NCBI GenBank assembly: GCA_025084515.1
Contig: JAJAGP010000217.1
Coordinates: 62,001 to 126,000, forward strand
Direction: 5' to 3'
Length of the DNA stretch: 64,000 nucleotides
From: Ancistrus triradiatus
Lineage: Eukaryota; Chordata; Actinopteri; Siluriformes; Loricariidae
A program made the position numbers and the translations under genes. A model generated the notes under the pieces. That model did no database searches. It was not told where the DNA came from and worked only from the letters and a program-made list of their open reading frames with translations. This document shows positions 11,081 to 21,735 of the stretch, in pieces. The stretch's first letter is position 1. Each line of letters begins with the position of its first letter.

Positions 11081-12409
11081 CACACGTTGACCAAAAAAAG
11101 TAAAGCACCCAGATAGAACTGTCAGATTGCTGCAAAACTCAGCATGCAGTTACATCTCAGGCATGATAGATAGATGTGCTCAATTATGTAAATGATTACA
11201 GGTGTGGTCTGAGACGAGTCTTGTCAGAAGAGGGTGGAAAAGTGCTCCCCCTCCCCACTGCTCTATAAAAAGGCTCTGAGGCTATGTTTGGGTAATGTTC
11301 CTCTTTACTGCTAGACATTCCTCTGTGACACCTTTGCCCACAGCTGGGCTTGTAGACCCTCCACTCTCAATGATTGCCAAAGCTGGCGTCCCAGCTGTTT
11401 TTTTTAAATGCTCAATTGACGAGAAGTCAGGTGACTGGACAGGCCAAGGAATTGTTGCAATCTGGAAGAAACATTCCTAGGAAACCCTTGCTGTGCTTGG
11501 GCGAGCATTAACCTGCTGACAAATCCCAGTTGGAAGCCCTGCCATGAGAGGCAACACATTTGGTTGGTTGCAGGATGTCCCCCACATATCGCTTATTTGT
11601 TAGTGTCCCTCATATCACTACTAGGGCTGACCGACTGTCGTATGTGATGGCCCTCCAGATCATCACATCAGCAGCTGGAGCAGTGTGTCACTCCACAGCA
11701 AAGGCAGGACTGGAGCGCTCACCATGAGGCCACTCTACTAGAACCTCACTGTCATCGGATCTCAAACAGAGCCTGGATTCATCATTAAAGACAGTACGGT
11801 TCCAGTTCACAGCAGTCCAAGTTTCTCGTTCATGACACAACTGCAAACAAAGGCGACAGCGACTGGGTGTAAATGGCAGCCAGTAAACGGGTGCCATGAT
11901 GACAAATTTTCTTCTGCTTAGCGGCTGGAAATGGTCTGGGCAGAGAAGGTGCCACCTGTGTCTGGATGGTGGACAATGAAACTGTGGGATCTGCTCGTGC
12001 TTGTCGGTGATTCAAATGATCCTCTCTGCAGGTGGTCTGTCTGGGCCTGTTTGCCGTGTGTCTTCATGGAACCACTGCTCCCATCATCTCCTAACAGCTA
12101 GGTCAGAGTGGCCGAGATGGCAGGGAATTCATCGAAACGACCATCCTGCATCCAATTATGTGCCCCCTCTCAAAGTCAACTGGGCAAAATGTCTTCGAGT
12201 CTAGAATTAACGGCCTCTCACCAAGAGGTATACTACCCAAAAGTATCCTCTGAGAGCCTTTTTTTATAGGCAGCGGGGGAAGCAGTTTTACAGCCTCTTA
12301 TGGCAAAACCCAGTATAATCATTTAAGTATCTGCCTGTGACATAAACTCACGTCGAGCTTCGCAGCGATACAACATTTCCATTTGGGTGCTTTATTTTTT
12401 TTGGCAGTG
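11081..12409 (-). mobile_element. Tc1/mariner-type transposon, second family
   Basis: Inverted ends: 'ccaaaaaaagtaaagcaccc' at about 11090 and 'gggtgctttattttttttgg' at about 12385. Length (1.3 kb) and the minus-strand transposase remnant fit Tc1/mariner. Its right flank is the tail of repeat R, so it may have inserted there, although the expected left half of R was not found. Confidence 0.8.
11600..12200 (-). pseudogene. Tc1/mariner transposase remnant (second family)
   Basis: The minus-strand piece at 11688-11897 reads ..WTAVNWNRTVFNDESRLCL.., matching the block around the first catalytic Asp (DESR) of this transposase group. Other pieces are scattered over frames with stops. Non-functional. 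Confidence 0.75.
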
Positions 12410-12482
12410 AAACCTTCCATGCTGTTCGCAGTACTGTCTATCCATGTATTTTTGGCTTCCGTCAAAAAGCGTCAGGTCCAAC
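12410..12482 (+). repeat. Tail of repeat R, copy 3
   Basis: 'tgttcgcagtactgtctatcc' then 'tttggcttccgtcaaa', the 3' part of the R family. Confidence 0.55.
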
Positions 12483-12636
12483 ATGCATACTATCCTTTTT
12501 AAATGTTACTAATATTTCTTCCTGTAATATAATATATAGCAGGAGTGTATATATGTGCCTTGATGTAGGAAGTGCGGTGTTATGCTAAAGCTCATATGGG
12601 TCATACACAGGCTCTTGACAGGGTTCTCTTAGAAGG
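12483..12636. other. Non-coding sequence
   Basis: Nothing recognised. Confidence 0.3.
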
Positions 12637-12752
12637 TGCAGGGATGGTGTGGCTCAGTGAATAAGACTTTTGGAAATGGAAAGTAGACTCCTGCAGCCTT
12701 CACTTCATAGTTCTCAGTTGTATGAGGGTGTTGTCTAAATTCTATAAATGTA
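12637..12752 (+). mobile_element. Degenerate tRNA-derived SINE, family 1
   Basis: A box-like 'gtgtggctcagtgaataag', then 'gcagccttcacttcatagttctc' where other copies carry the B box, and the family tail 'gagggtgttgtctaaattctataaatgta'. Confidence 0.65.
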
Positions 12753-13609
12753 GAGAAGCTGGGCAAGGGAGACGGCCTTTTTATTAAAAGGCTGCCGTCC
12801 TCTGATGATTTTACAGTGTTTAACATGTCTTTGAACAGATTAGGGTGCTCGTTTGGCATGTTGAAGAGGTAGACTAAAGTATATGTATAGTACAGGACTG
12901 CATTATACAAAGAAACAGGTTTAACTTAAATGTAGCTCTTTTTAGTCTTGTAATTGCTTTGATTACACTCTCTCAAATTGAGGAAAATCACCAGTAGGCT
13001 GTGATCTGGATGTCTGTGTAAGAGCGGTCCGAAATGGTGCCCGAGGCTCTGTTTGTGGAAATGTTTTAGATGCAAATTTGCTCATTTTAAGTCTTAGTAC
13101 ATTTGACCAGGTGTGTTAGTGTTAAAGTTCAGGTTGAGCAATTGGGTTTTACAGGAACGACCCTCATTGCTGCTACTCTAGATGCCCTTCTTCTAATCAC
13201 ACACTTGGGAACAAGGGACAAGTTTTAACATTAAATATTGTAGGAGAATAAAGTGCTCAAATTAACATTGCATTTTTAATGCTATGCTAGTGCTGGGCGG
13301 AAAGAGTGTTCGTAGCTTGGCTCTATTGCTTGCTTTTCCTGTCATATCCAGTGCCTCAAGAAAATGGCTATTCAAGCAATGTTTGAGCCTTTGGCTTCAC
13401 TGTTTCACTGGCGCTACTGAATGGTGGCATCGAATCCGGTGACAATGATAATCGCATACACAATTGGTATTCCAACACGTGTTCTCTGCAGAGGTGATGA
13501 TTAGGCATGTAGCATAAGCTCCAGTGGTGAGGTAGCTGTGCTAACTCAAAATTATGACAGAGCAATGTTGTGTTAGATACTCTTCAAGCCTTCAGGAATG
13601 AATTAACGT
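12753..13609. other. Non-coding sequence, nothing recognised
   Basis: No supported feature. Confidence 0.4.
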
Positions 13610-13745
13610 CAAGAGCAGTGGTAGCACTCAAGGAACTTCCTCAAGGGCTCAGCAGTGGCAGCTTGGCACAGGTCGGGACCAGAATTCACAACCATCTGTG
13701 AAGCAGTCCAGATGCTTCACATCTCAGCCACCATTGTAAAGTGAA
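13610..13745 (-). mobile_element. Degenerate tRNA-derived SINE, family 1, minus strand
   Basis: On the minus strand it reads 'gtggctgagatgtgaagcat', then 'gtgccaagctgccactgctg' and 'agcccttgaggaag', which is the order of the family 1 head and body. Confidence 0.65.
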
Positions 13746-13763
13746 ATCTTGAGTTCAAATCAG

Positions 13764-14309
13764 TGAATGCGCTTACATGCACTTAATCTGATAACTGCAG
13801 AAAATGAGATTTTGTCAGTAATCCAGTTAACAAGTTTACATACACTCGGGTAATCAGACTTGGGCAATAATCAGATTTTTGCTTTGCAACTAGTTAATAA
13901 TCTCACAGATGAATGTGACATCAACTTCAAATTGTAATAATTCAGTAATGAAATTATTAATTTGCTAGAGCATATACTGGATCTCCCCAAAAGACTTTGC
14001 TAGCTGTTTCACGGGTGCTGTGTTTAATTCCAGGGTTGCCAGATCCCGCAAGGAAAATAAGCAACCAGGTCTATGGAAACAAACCAAAAATTCAGCAAAG
14101 TCTCTTAGAATAAGCAGTCCTGGCAACCGTGTTTGATTCTGCTTCTCTGATAGCTCTGTACTCTATTTGGTTACTTTTGTGTGCATGCGCAGACTGAGAA
14201 TACCGATCGAAATCAGAGAAAGGGTATACATGCGATGACAAATCCGATTACTCAGCTAATACCTCAGGTAATGCGATTATGATTGGAACATTAAGTGCAT
14301 GTAAATGCA
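13764..14309. mobile_element. MITE-like inverted-repeat element, copy 1
   Basis: Starts 'tgaatgcgcttacatgcac' and ends with the inverse 'gtgcatgtaaatgca'. The 'tccgatta / taatcgga'-like motifs recur inside both arms. No coding capacity. A related, truncated copy is at 31855-32240. Superfamily not established. Confidence 0.65.
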
Positions 14310-14735
14310 ATCTCCCATTTGTGTTCTAGTATCCCTGCATTACACAAAATACAGCCGCAATTAAAATAAATCTATTGATTTAAATGGGATTGGGCTTGTA
14401 TATTAATCGACAAGTTTGTTCAGGTGTATCACCGTGGGTTCAGCATGAGCGCTATTGGGAAACGCTTATTTATGGAAATGGAGCTACATTGAAAACGCTT
14501 AAACAGCACCTTTTCATGCACAGGCAATGCCTAAACCTGCCTTGAAAGGACTATGGTTTGGCAATTAATTTGTCCGGAGGCCTTCACAAACCAAATTAAA
14601 TGGCTTTGAAATAGCTTTAGTGTTGTACCTCATTGCCATCATGTGTGTTCGTGCTGCAGCGTGTGTGCTACTTGCAGTTTTATTTGTTTATTTTGAGCTT
14701 AATCAGCAGCTGAGGTCAGGAATTCCTCTGTATTG
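14310..14735. other. Non-coding sequence, nothing recognised
   Basis: No supported feature. Confidence 0.4.
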
Positions 14736-14806
14736 GGGAGGGTGAGGGAGTGGAGTGGAGGGAGGGAGGTGGTGGATGTGTGAGGGAGGTATTGGAGGGA
14801 GGGGAG

Positions 14807-14842
<36 letters not shown>

Positions 14843-14866
14843 GACATAGACAGACAGAGAGAGGTG
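14736..14866. repeat. Purine-rich low-complexity tract with (GA)n and (GACA)n
   Basis: GGAGGGAGG-type sequence passing into GA and GACA repeats. Both overlapping ORFs (93 and 122 codons) are by-products of it. Confidence 0.9.
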
Positions 14867-15613
14867 GATGGAAATTGCTGACTCAGACTACACTGCTTTT
14901 CACACCTAGTCATTATTGTGCGCTGACTCATGCTAAACCTGAAATTACTACTTATCCCAGATCTCTCCTGTCCCGACCCACTTTCCAAATCAACTGCCTT
15001 AGTGTGCTTAGGCCTTCGCTGACCCTCCACCTCTAGTTGGCACATTTGTAAAACACTTACTAGTGTTGCCCAATGAGATTTCAAATCGCAAGCATTAACA
15101 GCTTATGCTCGACTTTCAGGCTAGAACGTACGTCATTCTGTTTTGACTGTTAACCATTGCATCATGAAGTTAAGTACTTTTCTGTACTTGATGGATTATC
15201 CTTACTAGATTTGTGGGGGGAAAAGTTGCCAAGGAAAATCTGACCACCCACAGACCGCCTCTCATCTTTCCAAACCACATTTTGGATTGGTGTTCAGTAA
15301 ACCGCAGCTATCCAGATGAAAAATAGACTTGCTCAAGTTATAGAAATGTTTTGTTTCACATTGCATTTCGTCCCCTGAAGTTTAATCCTCGTTGGGACCA
15401 CTGGGAGGTGTGAAGGCTCTCTTGGAGAATGGGATGCCTGTCCATCTCGGGGTTGGCAGGGGTTGTTGTTGCAGCACCAGGGAATGATCCCCACCCATCT
15501 GACCTGGGTACCAGAACCTGGGTAACCATGGAGGAGGGCTATCAAATTGCCACTGTACCTACGGACTGCCACATTGCATGATGACTAAAGTGATGTCCAT
15601 GAATATTTTTATA
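14867..15613. other. Non-coding sequence, nothing recognised
   Basis: The 79-codon minus ORF at 15333-15572 is unsupported. Confidence 0.4.
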
Positions 15614-15615
15614 TA

Positions 15616-17208
15616 CAGTCGTATGAAAAAGTTTGGGCACCCCTGATAATTTTCATGATTTTAGTTTATAAATCATTGGTTGTTCAGATCAGCAACTTGA
15701 GTTAAATATATCATATAGCAGATGAACACAGTGATATTTGAGAAGTGAAATGAAGTGAATAGTTTATAGTTTTACAGAAAGTGTGCAGTAATTATTCAAA
15801 CAAAATTAGGCAGGTGCATAAATTTGGGCACCCCCAACAGAAAAATGACATCAATATTTAGTAGATCCTCCTTTTGTAGAAATAACAGCCGCTAAACGCT
15901 TCCTACAGCTTCCAGTCTGGATTCTGGTTGAAGGTGCTTTGGACCATTCTTTCTTTAGAAACATCTCCAGTTTTCAGTCAGGTTTGATGGTTTCCGAGCA
16001 TGGACAGCCCACATTTTCAGTAATATTCATGTCTGGGGACTGAGATGGCCATTCCAGAACGTTGTACTGGTTCCTCTGCATGAATTGCCTTAGTAGATTT
16101 TGAGGCAGGGTTTGGGGTCGTTGGCCTCGGTGCAACTTTGTCACTGATTTTCTTGAGCATTGTTCTCAAGAATCTGGAGATATTAACTGGAATCCATGCG
16201 ACCCTCAACTTGAACAAGATTCCTAGTACCCTGCACTGGCCACACAGTTCCACAGCATGATGGAACCGCCACCAAATTTTACTGTGGGTAGCAAGTGTTT
16301 GTCTTGGGATGCTGTGTTCTTTTTCCGCTCCTTGTTATGTCCAAAATAACTCAATTTTAGTTTCATCAGTACACAGCAACTTTATTCCAAAATGAAGCTG
16401 GATTGTCCAAATGTGCTGTAGCACACCTCAAGTGACTCTGTTTGTGGCGTGTCTGCAGAAAAGGCTTCTTCTGCATTACTCTCCCATACAGCCTCTCCTT
16501 GTGCAAAGTGCGCTTGTATAGTTGAACGATGAACAGTGACACCATCTGCAGCAAGATGAGGTTTGTAGGTCTTTGGAGGTGGTCTGTGGCTTGACTATGA
16601 CTGTTCTCACCATCTTTCGCCTCTGCTATCTGAGATTTTTCTTGGTCTGCCACTTCGGGAGTTCCTTAACTAGAACTGTGCCTGTGGTCTTCCATTGCCT
16701 CACTATGTTCCTCACAGTGGAAACTGACAGCTGAAATCTCTGAGAGAGCTTTTCCCTTTCCCTGAACCATGATGTTGAACAACCTTTGTTTTCAGGCCAT
16801 TTGAGAGTTGTTTTGAGGCTCCCATATTGCCACTCTTCAGAGAAGATGCAAAGAGGAGAAAAACTTCCAATTGGCCACCTTAACCCTTTATCATAGTTGG
16901 ACTCACTTGTGTATGTAGATCAAGGGTCAGTGAGCTTACAAAACATATTTTGTGTTCCAATAATTAGTGCTAAAGGTATTCAAATGACAAGGGTGCCCAA
17001 AAAATTTATGCACCTGCCTAATTTTGTTTGAATAATTTACTGCACACTTTCTGGTAAAAACCTATAAACTTAATTTCACTTCTCAAATATCACGGTGTTC
17101 ATCTGCTATATGATATATTTACCTGAAATTGCTGAGCTGGACAACCAATGATTTATAAAGAAAAATCATGAAAATTATCAGGGGTGCCCAAACTTTTTCA
17201 TATGACTG
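15616..17208 (-). mobile_element. Tc1-type transposon, third family
   Basis: Complete element: ends 'cagtcgtatgaaaaagtttg' and its inverse 'aaactttttcatatgactg', flanked by TA at 15614-15615 and 17209-17210. A second internal pair ('cacttctcaaatatcac' type) lies in the subterminal regions, as in IR/DR-type Tc1 elements. It holds a broken minus-strand transposase. Confidence 0.93.
15851..16825 (-). pseudogene. Tc1-type transposase, broken (third family)
   Basis: The reading starts MGASK.. near 16825 and would end ..STKY at 15851, close to the usual family length of about 325 residues. Recognisable pieces include LYKRTLHKERLYGRVMQKK, in frame with ..HLDNPASFWNK. A gap and stops around 16030-16330 and several frameshifts remove function. 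Confidence 0.85.
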
Positions 17209-17210
17209 TA

Positions 17211-17740
17211 AAGCTATTTTATATATGTGCTGTTTAATGTCTGCATTACATTCTGTGAAGGGCAGCACGGTGGCTCAGTGGGTAGCACAACTGCCTCACA
17301 GCTAGAAGGTCCTGGGTTCAATCCCAGGGTGGTGTGGACTGGGTCCTTTCTGTGTGGAGTCTATATGCCCTCCCCGTGTCCGTGTGGGTTTACTCCGGGT
17401 ACTCCGGTTTCCTCCCACAGTCCAAAGACATGCATGTTAGGTTAATTGACTACACTAACATGGCATTGACTTGAGTGTATATAAATGACTAGTCTTGATG
17501 TAATCTTGTCTGTAGGTGTAACCTTGTGTGTGTCACTGAAATGGCCACTGATGCTGGTAGTGACGTTATATAAACCAAACAAACAAACAAACATTCCATG
17601 AAACTTGTCGTTGACCAAAATGGATGTTGAGTAGTTTAGATACTTTGCACATAGTGCTTTATTTTAAACAATAATATTAACTAAAAAACAAAATAAAAAT
17701 GTTTAGTACAGTATTGTCCTGTAAATACAGCAATTCTTTG
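17211..17740 (+). repeat. Element Q fragment, split by a SINE
   Basis: 'taatgtctgcattacattctgtgaa' and, after the SINE, 'gaccaaaatggatgttgag..actttgcacatagtgcttta' are the left and middle blocks of element Q (compare 50014-50417). The right part is replaced by a MITE at 17741. Confidence 0.65.
17260..17589 (+). mobile_element. tRNA-derived SINE, family 2 (DANA-like)
   Basis: Head 'ggcagcacggtggctcagtgg' with a B box 'gggttcaatccc', body 'cctttctgtgtggagtct..cctcccacagtccaaagac', and tail (AAAC)n. It is flanked by a 12-bp near-duplication, 17248-17259 and 17590-17601 (acattc-y-r-tgaa, 10 of 12). It interrupts element Q. Confidence 0.88.
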
Positions 17741-17940
17741 TACAGTGGAACCTCGGAATTCGAAAACCTCTTCACTTCAACAGTTCAGACATCGAATGGT
17801 CATTAAAATTTTTTTTTTTGCCCCCAAATTCGAACAAATAACAACTTTGAACTTGGGTATCCGAAATAAAAAGGTGGCGAGTATTTAATATTCACAATAG
17901 AGCAATAGCAGCATCTGGCAGCTTCATCGAAATGCCAAGT
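17741..17940. mobile_element. MITE fragment with 'cagtggaacctcg' end
   Basis: Starts 'cagtggaacctcggaattcgaa', the end also seen at 50471-51074. The right part is displaced by a Tc1-like fragment at about 17941. Confidence 0.6.
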
Positions 17941-18226
17941 TGACCATTCTGAAGTCTGAAGAAGCTTTATAGGGAATGGTCTTTTTGGAAGGGTAGCAGC
18001 CAAGAAACCCCTTTTTTCCGATGGGGAACACAGTGAGAAACCCACAACCTATGCTAAAGCTCACTCAAGACTGGGCATCTAGAGAAGTGGAAATGAGTGT
18101 TAGAAGTGACGAATCCAAGTTTGAAATTTTTGGGTTCACTCATCGACAGTGTTATATATGGCTATTGTATCATTGCTAAAACAACAAATCTAATGGTGGC
18201 CTAAGACTTTTGCAAACTACTGTACG
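17941..18226 (+). pseudogene. Internally deleted Tc1-like transposase fragment
   Basis: 'ggaagggtagcagccaagaaacccc' and 'agtgacgaatccaagtttgaa' are blocks around the second DNA-binding motif and the first catalytic Asp (SDESKFE-like) of a fish Tc1 family. They join directly to the terminal repeat 'ggcctaagacttttgcaaac' at about 18197, so most of the C-terminal half is deleted. Confidence 0.7.
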
Positions 18227-18351
18227 TCCTTGATAATCCTAGGCCTCGGATCATGTTTTTTGTCCTCTTCTTGATACCCCCTGTGAGTCTCTGTGTCTGT
18301 GTGTACTTACTTGCATATGAGTTGACACCAGCACTTGCTGTACTGTTCCAG

Positions 18352-18428
18352 ATGAGAAGTCTGCTCCTGAGGAGGAATGTGTCGTGTGTCAGCATCCAGA
18401 CTGCAGCGAGCGCCGTCGAGCCTCAAAG
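18352..18428 (+). CDS. Candidate internal coding exon of an unidentified host gene
   Basis: Acceptor 'ctgtactgttccag' then 77 bp and a strong donor (AAG|GTAAGA at 18429). Read with two bases of a split codon first, it is open throughout: E-K-S-A-P-E-E-E, then CVVCQHPDCSERRRASK. That segment has a C-x2-C-x-H-x2-C cluster, which could bind metal, and RRRAS, which fits the basophilic kinase (PKA-type) consensus RRxS. Codons are GC-rich, unlike the AT-rich surroundings. It accepts the phase-1 end of 3031-3148 and ends in phase 0. Another frame (from ATG at 18352, 25 codons) is also open. Gene not recognised. Confidence 0.5.
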
Positions 18429-18889
18429 GTAAGAGCTGGAGAGTCCCCACATTCTTCACACTGCTCTGTGGAGGAGCCAGGGTGATTTACCGCCAGGCGC
18501 ACACAGCCTCTGTTATTACTGTCATTTTCCGTTACTTGGGTATCACCCTAACTGAATTTGGCCATCCCTCATCCAGAAGGCTTTTGGCTGTTTGTTTTAC
18601 AAGTTTTCGGTTTAAAAAGGACATTTCATTAAGGGGAAAGATCAGATTTATCACACATTCCAGTCATCATGGAGACGCTTGGTTCTCTTAAAGTGCCAAA
18701 TACTCAGACCCACAAACATTTAGGCACAAGTTAACGTCTTGACCTCGTTCTGTTGAAGTCTGTGTATAAATGTTACTTTATATACACCCCTTCATCTATG
18801 ACATTTGTGTGTCACGACCATTTTTGACCATAATGACCATAATGTGCACAGTTCAACTACACGATTTTTTCCCAGTTGAGTCTCTGACA
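18429..18889. other. Putative intron sequence
   Basis: Non-coding after the donor. The 104-codon ORF at 18377-18691 reads through the donor and is not protein-like beyond it. Confidence 0.35.
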
Positions 18890-19440
18890 TTTAAATGAAA
18901 TATGAAATATGTATTGCCAAGCATATAGTTGCAGGCTCGTAAATCAGATCTATAGACATAAATATAAGTAGGTCTTCACATAGATAGCCCCTGTTTTTTT
19001 TTTTTTTTTTTAACGATGGTCCAGTTTGATTTATTTATTTTTTTAACTTTAATTTTATGATAGGAAATATGCATTCAGCCGAAACCATACATTGAATTTT
19101 GAATTTCAGTTTTTCCCCATGACAAGCGTTACTCAGTACGACACACTCCTGCACTCTCCAGTGCTAAATGAGGAAATCAGCAGGGAAATGTAGTAATCTG
19201 TGGTCGATCATTTTTTTGTTTTTCACTTTCAGCAACAAATTACATGAGATATTCAAAATGCTGTGTTAATGATTTTGCCCAACTTTACTTTAATGTAAGC
19301 GTTTTAAGCATGTTTAAGGTAGGCTATGCTCTGATATGTACAGTATAGTTTAAAACTTCTTGGTTTACAATACATTGAACTTGCAATAGATTTGTCAGAA
19401 TGTATCCCCATCATAAAATGGGCTCTACCTGTATTACACT
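18890..19440 (+). repeat. Diverged repeat related to 740-1010 and 5249-5300
   Basis: The 'cccaactttactttaatgtaagcg..taagcatgtttaaggtaggctatg' block matches 815-890. The end at 19380-19435 matches the MITE-like piece at 5249-5300. Possibly one old DNA element. Confidence 0.4.
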
Positions 19441-19577
19441 TCTTCATTGGCTACTTGCTGCTATATTTAATAAAACATCCACATCACAAAATGTTAGTGA
19501 TGCAACAAAAGTTTGAGAACCCTGAGCTGAAAATCAAAATCAAAATGTTGGTTTGTGTGTTTTAAATTTGTGTTCTT

Positions 19578-19612
<35 letters not shown>

Positions 19613-20449
19613 GAATGACATGATGAAATGTATTGTTACCCTACATCAGATGCCAAATGTGGCCCACGGGCAGATATGAATTGGCCCGCATCATCACTAT
19701 TAAACATCTGCATTCAGTAGACGTTCAGTTAGTGTTGACTGGCACACGAGAATGAAGGAAACAAGCGCCGTTTTAATTACTCTCATTTTAATTATCATTA
19801 AAAGCTTTTTAACTGTTATGCCTGCTACCATTGTTTTCAGTGTTTCATATTCCGTCCCAGGTTCTCCCGTGCTCTCAGGTGCTCCTGACCCTGCTCCATT
19901 AATCCAAGTATTGATTCCTCTTACCTGTACCGCAATTCCTTTTTCACATCTTCTACTTTTTATACCCCTTAGATGGAAGAAGCCACAGACTTTGAATGAG
20001 TTTGTGACTTGGTTCATTGAGCTCCAATTTTCTCAGCTATCTGACACATCATTTTCTCTATCTTGTAATGTTTTTGACAATCAATATTCTTGTATTCCAC
20101 AATATGAGGACTAGTAGTCTGGACTTGGTTTGTAAAGTAAGCCAAGATTTAGGACACTCCCATGTAATACTTTGCTCATTAATGTGCAACAGCAGAATTT
20201 GTTGAAGTGGCTGAAGTCCAGTGTGACTATATGATTAACAACATGCCTGACACGAGATAACAGCTTACACATGCAGTTTCTTTCAGCTGCAAACCGAAAG
20301 TGCAGTTTTTTTTTTTTAATTTTCAGCTGAAAGTTTACAATGACAGAAACTCAAGTGCTGCTTTGCAAAATATGTTTATTTTTGTTTGAACCTGAAGGTT
20401 AACTTAAAAGCTATACTTGCCGTATGTACAAGCATTTCAATGTGTATTA
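19441..20449. other. Non-coding sequence with a poly(T) run at 19580-19607
   Basis: Apart from the T run no feature is supported. ORFs at 19700-20114 (105 and 120 codons on opposite strands) overlap each other and are unrecognised. Confidence 0.4.
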
Positions 20450-21200
20450 TCCAGGGATGCCACTTTTTCATACCGATAGCTGATGTCCAAGTATCTGCTG
20501 AGATGTACCGATACCAACTCTATCTAACTTAACTATTCAATAGATGCTTATACATACATACATACATACATACAAGGGGGGAAAAAGTATTTAGTCAGCC
20601 ACTGCCTATTGTAGATTCACTCTTCCCAGCCTGGTGCAGGTTTACAATTTTCTTCCTGGTGTCCTTCGACAGCTTTTTGGTCTTGGCAATGGTTGAGTTT
20701 GGAGTCTGACTGTTTGAGGCTGTGGACAGGTGTCTTTTATACAGATAATGAGGTCAAACAGGTGCCATTAATACAGGTAACGAGTGGAAGACAGAAGAGC
20801 TTCTTAAAGAAGAAGTTACAGGTCTGTGAGAACCAGAAATCTTGCTTGTTTGTGGGTGACCAAATACTTATTTTCCACCATGATTTACAATTAAATTCTT
20901 TAAAAATCCTACAATGTAATTTCCTGGATTTTTTTTTCCTCTTTTTGTCTCTCATAGTTGAAGTGTACCTATGATTAAAATTACAGACCTCTCTCATCTC
21001 TCTAAGCAAGAGAACTTGCGTAATCAGTGGCTGACTAAATACTTTTTTGCCCCACTGTACGTACATATATACATGCATACATACGTGTGTGTGTGTCTGT
21101 GTATACACATACATACATATTGCTCTCTATTGCCAATACTGATACTGTGTCCAAGTACTGAAAGTAGGAGTGCCAATGATTTATTATCATGTTTTGTAAG
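20450..21200. repeat. Probable old hAT-like element around a (CATA)n tract
   Basis: 'ccagggatgccactttttcataccgata' at the left and 'gtccaagtactgaaagtaggagtgcc' at the right look like the two sides of one degenerate element. A CATA microsatellite between them received the Tc1-alpha copy B. Confidence 0.4.
20573..21057 (-). mobile_element. Tc1-alpha, internally deleted copy B
   Basis: 485 bp with both ends and TA at 20571-20572 and 21058-21059. After the left end ('..tttagtcagccactg') it jumps at about 20604 to the region of the transposase start ('cctattgtagattcactcttcc'), so about 1.1 kb including the catalytic core is gone. It could move only if transposase came from elsewhere. Confidence 0.92.
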
Positions 21201-21465
21201 AAGACTGTTTGCGAAATCAACTAATTGTAGGTGAAAAGACTCTAGTATCACTTTTGGTACACACATTTTAATAAGATGTCATTAATTCATCCAACAGATC
21301 TAAAGTTTAGCCCTATACCCTGATCGGTGTGCTAAGATATTTGATTCTGAAATGTAGTGATGTTAAAGTAAAAAGTCACCCAAAATGGAAATACTCAAAG
21401 TAAAAATACACAGAAAAAAAAACTGCTTAATTACAGTAACTCATTACATTTACTTTGTTACTGTC
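21201..21465. other. Non-coding sequence
   Basis: Nothing recognised. Confidence 0.3.
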
Positions 21466-21735
21466 CACTACTGGTCCTGGGTTCGATCCCCAGCTGGAGT
21501 GGCCTGGGTCCTTTCTGTGTGGAGTCTGCATGTCCTCCCCATGTCCATGTTGGTTTACTCCGGGTACTCTGGTTTTCCCCCACAGTCCATTAAGTTAATT
21601 GGTTATGTCAAATTGCCCCGATCTGTCTGTATATATGTGACTGGTTTTGATGTAACCTTGTGTATCAGTGCAACCTTGAGTCTGTCTCTACAAGGGCTAT
21701 TGATGGTTATGGCGACATTAAATAACCAAACAATC
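21466..21735 (+). mobile_element. SINE family 2, 5'-truncated
   Basis: Begins at the B box ('tcctgggttcgatcccc') and keeps the body 'cctttctgtgtggagtctgc' and an A/C-rich tail 'aaccaaacaatcaaac'. The A box is missing. Confidence 0.8.

Noticed and set aside
14716..15084. 122-codon Ser/Leu-rich minus ORF
   Set aside because: Most of it is the complement of a GA/GACA repeat.
20550..20575. Regular CATA repeats as a CRISPR-like array
   Set aside because: Four-base simple repeat without spacers; the window is eukaryotic.
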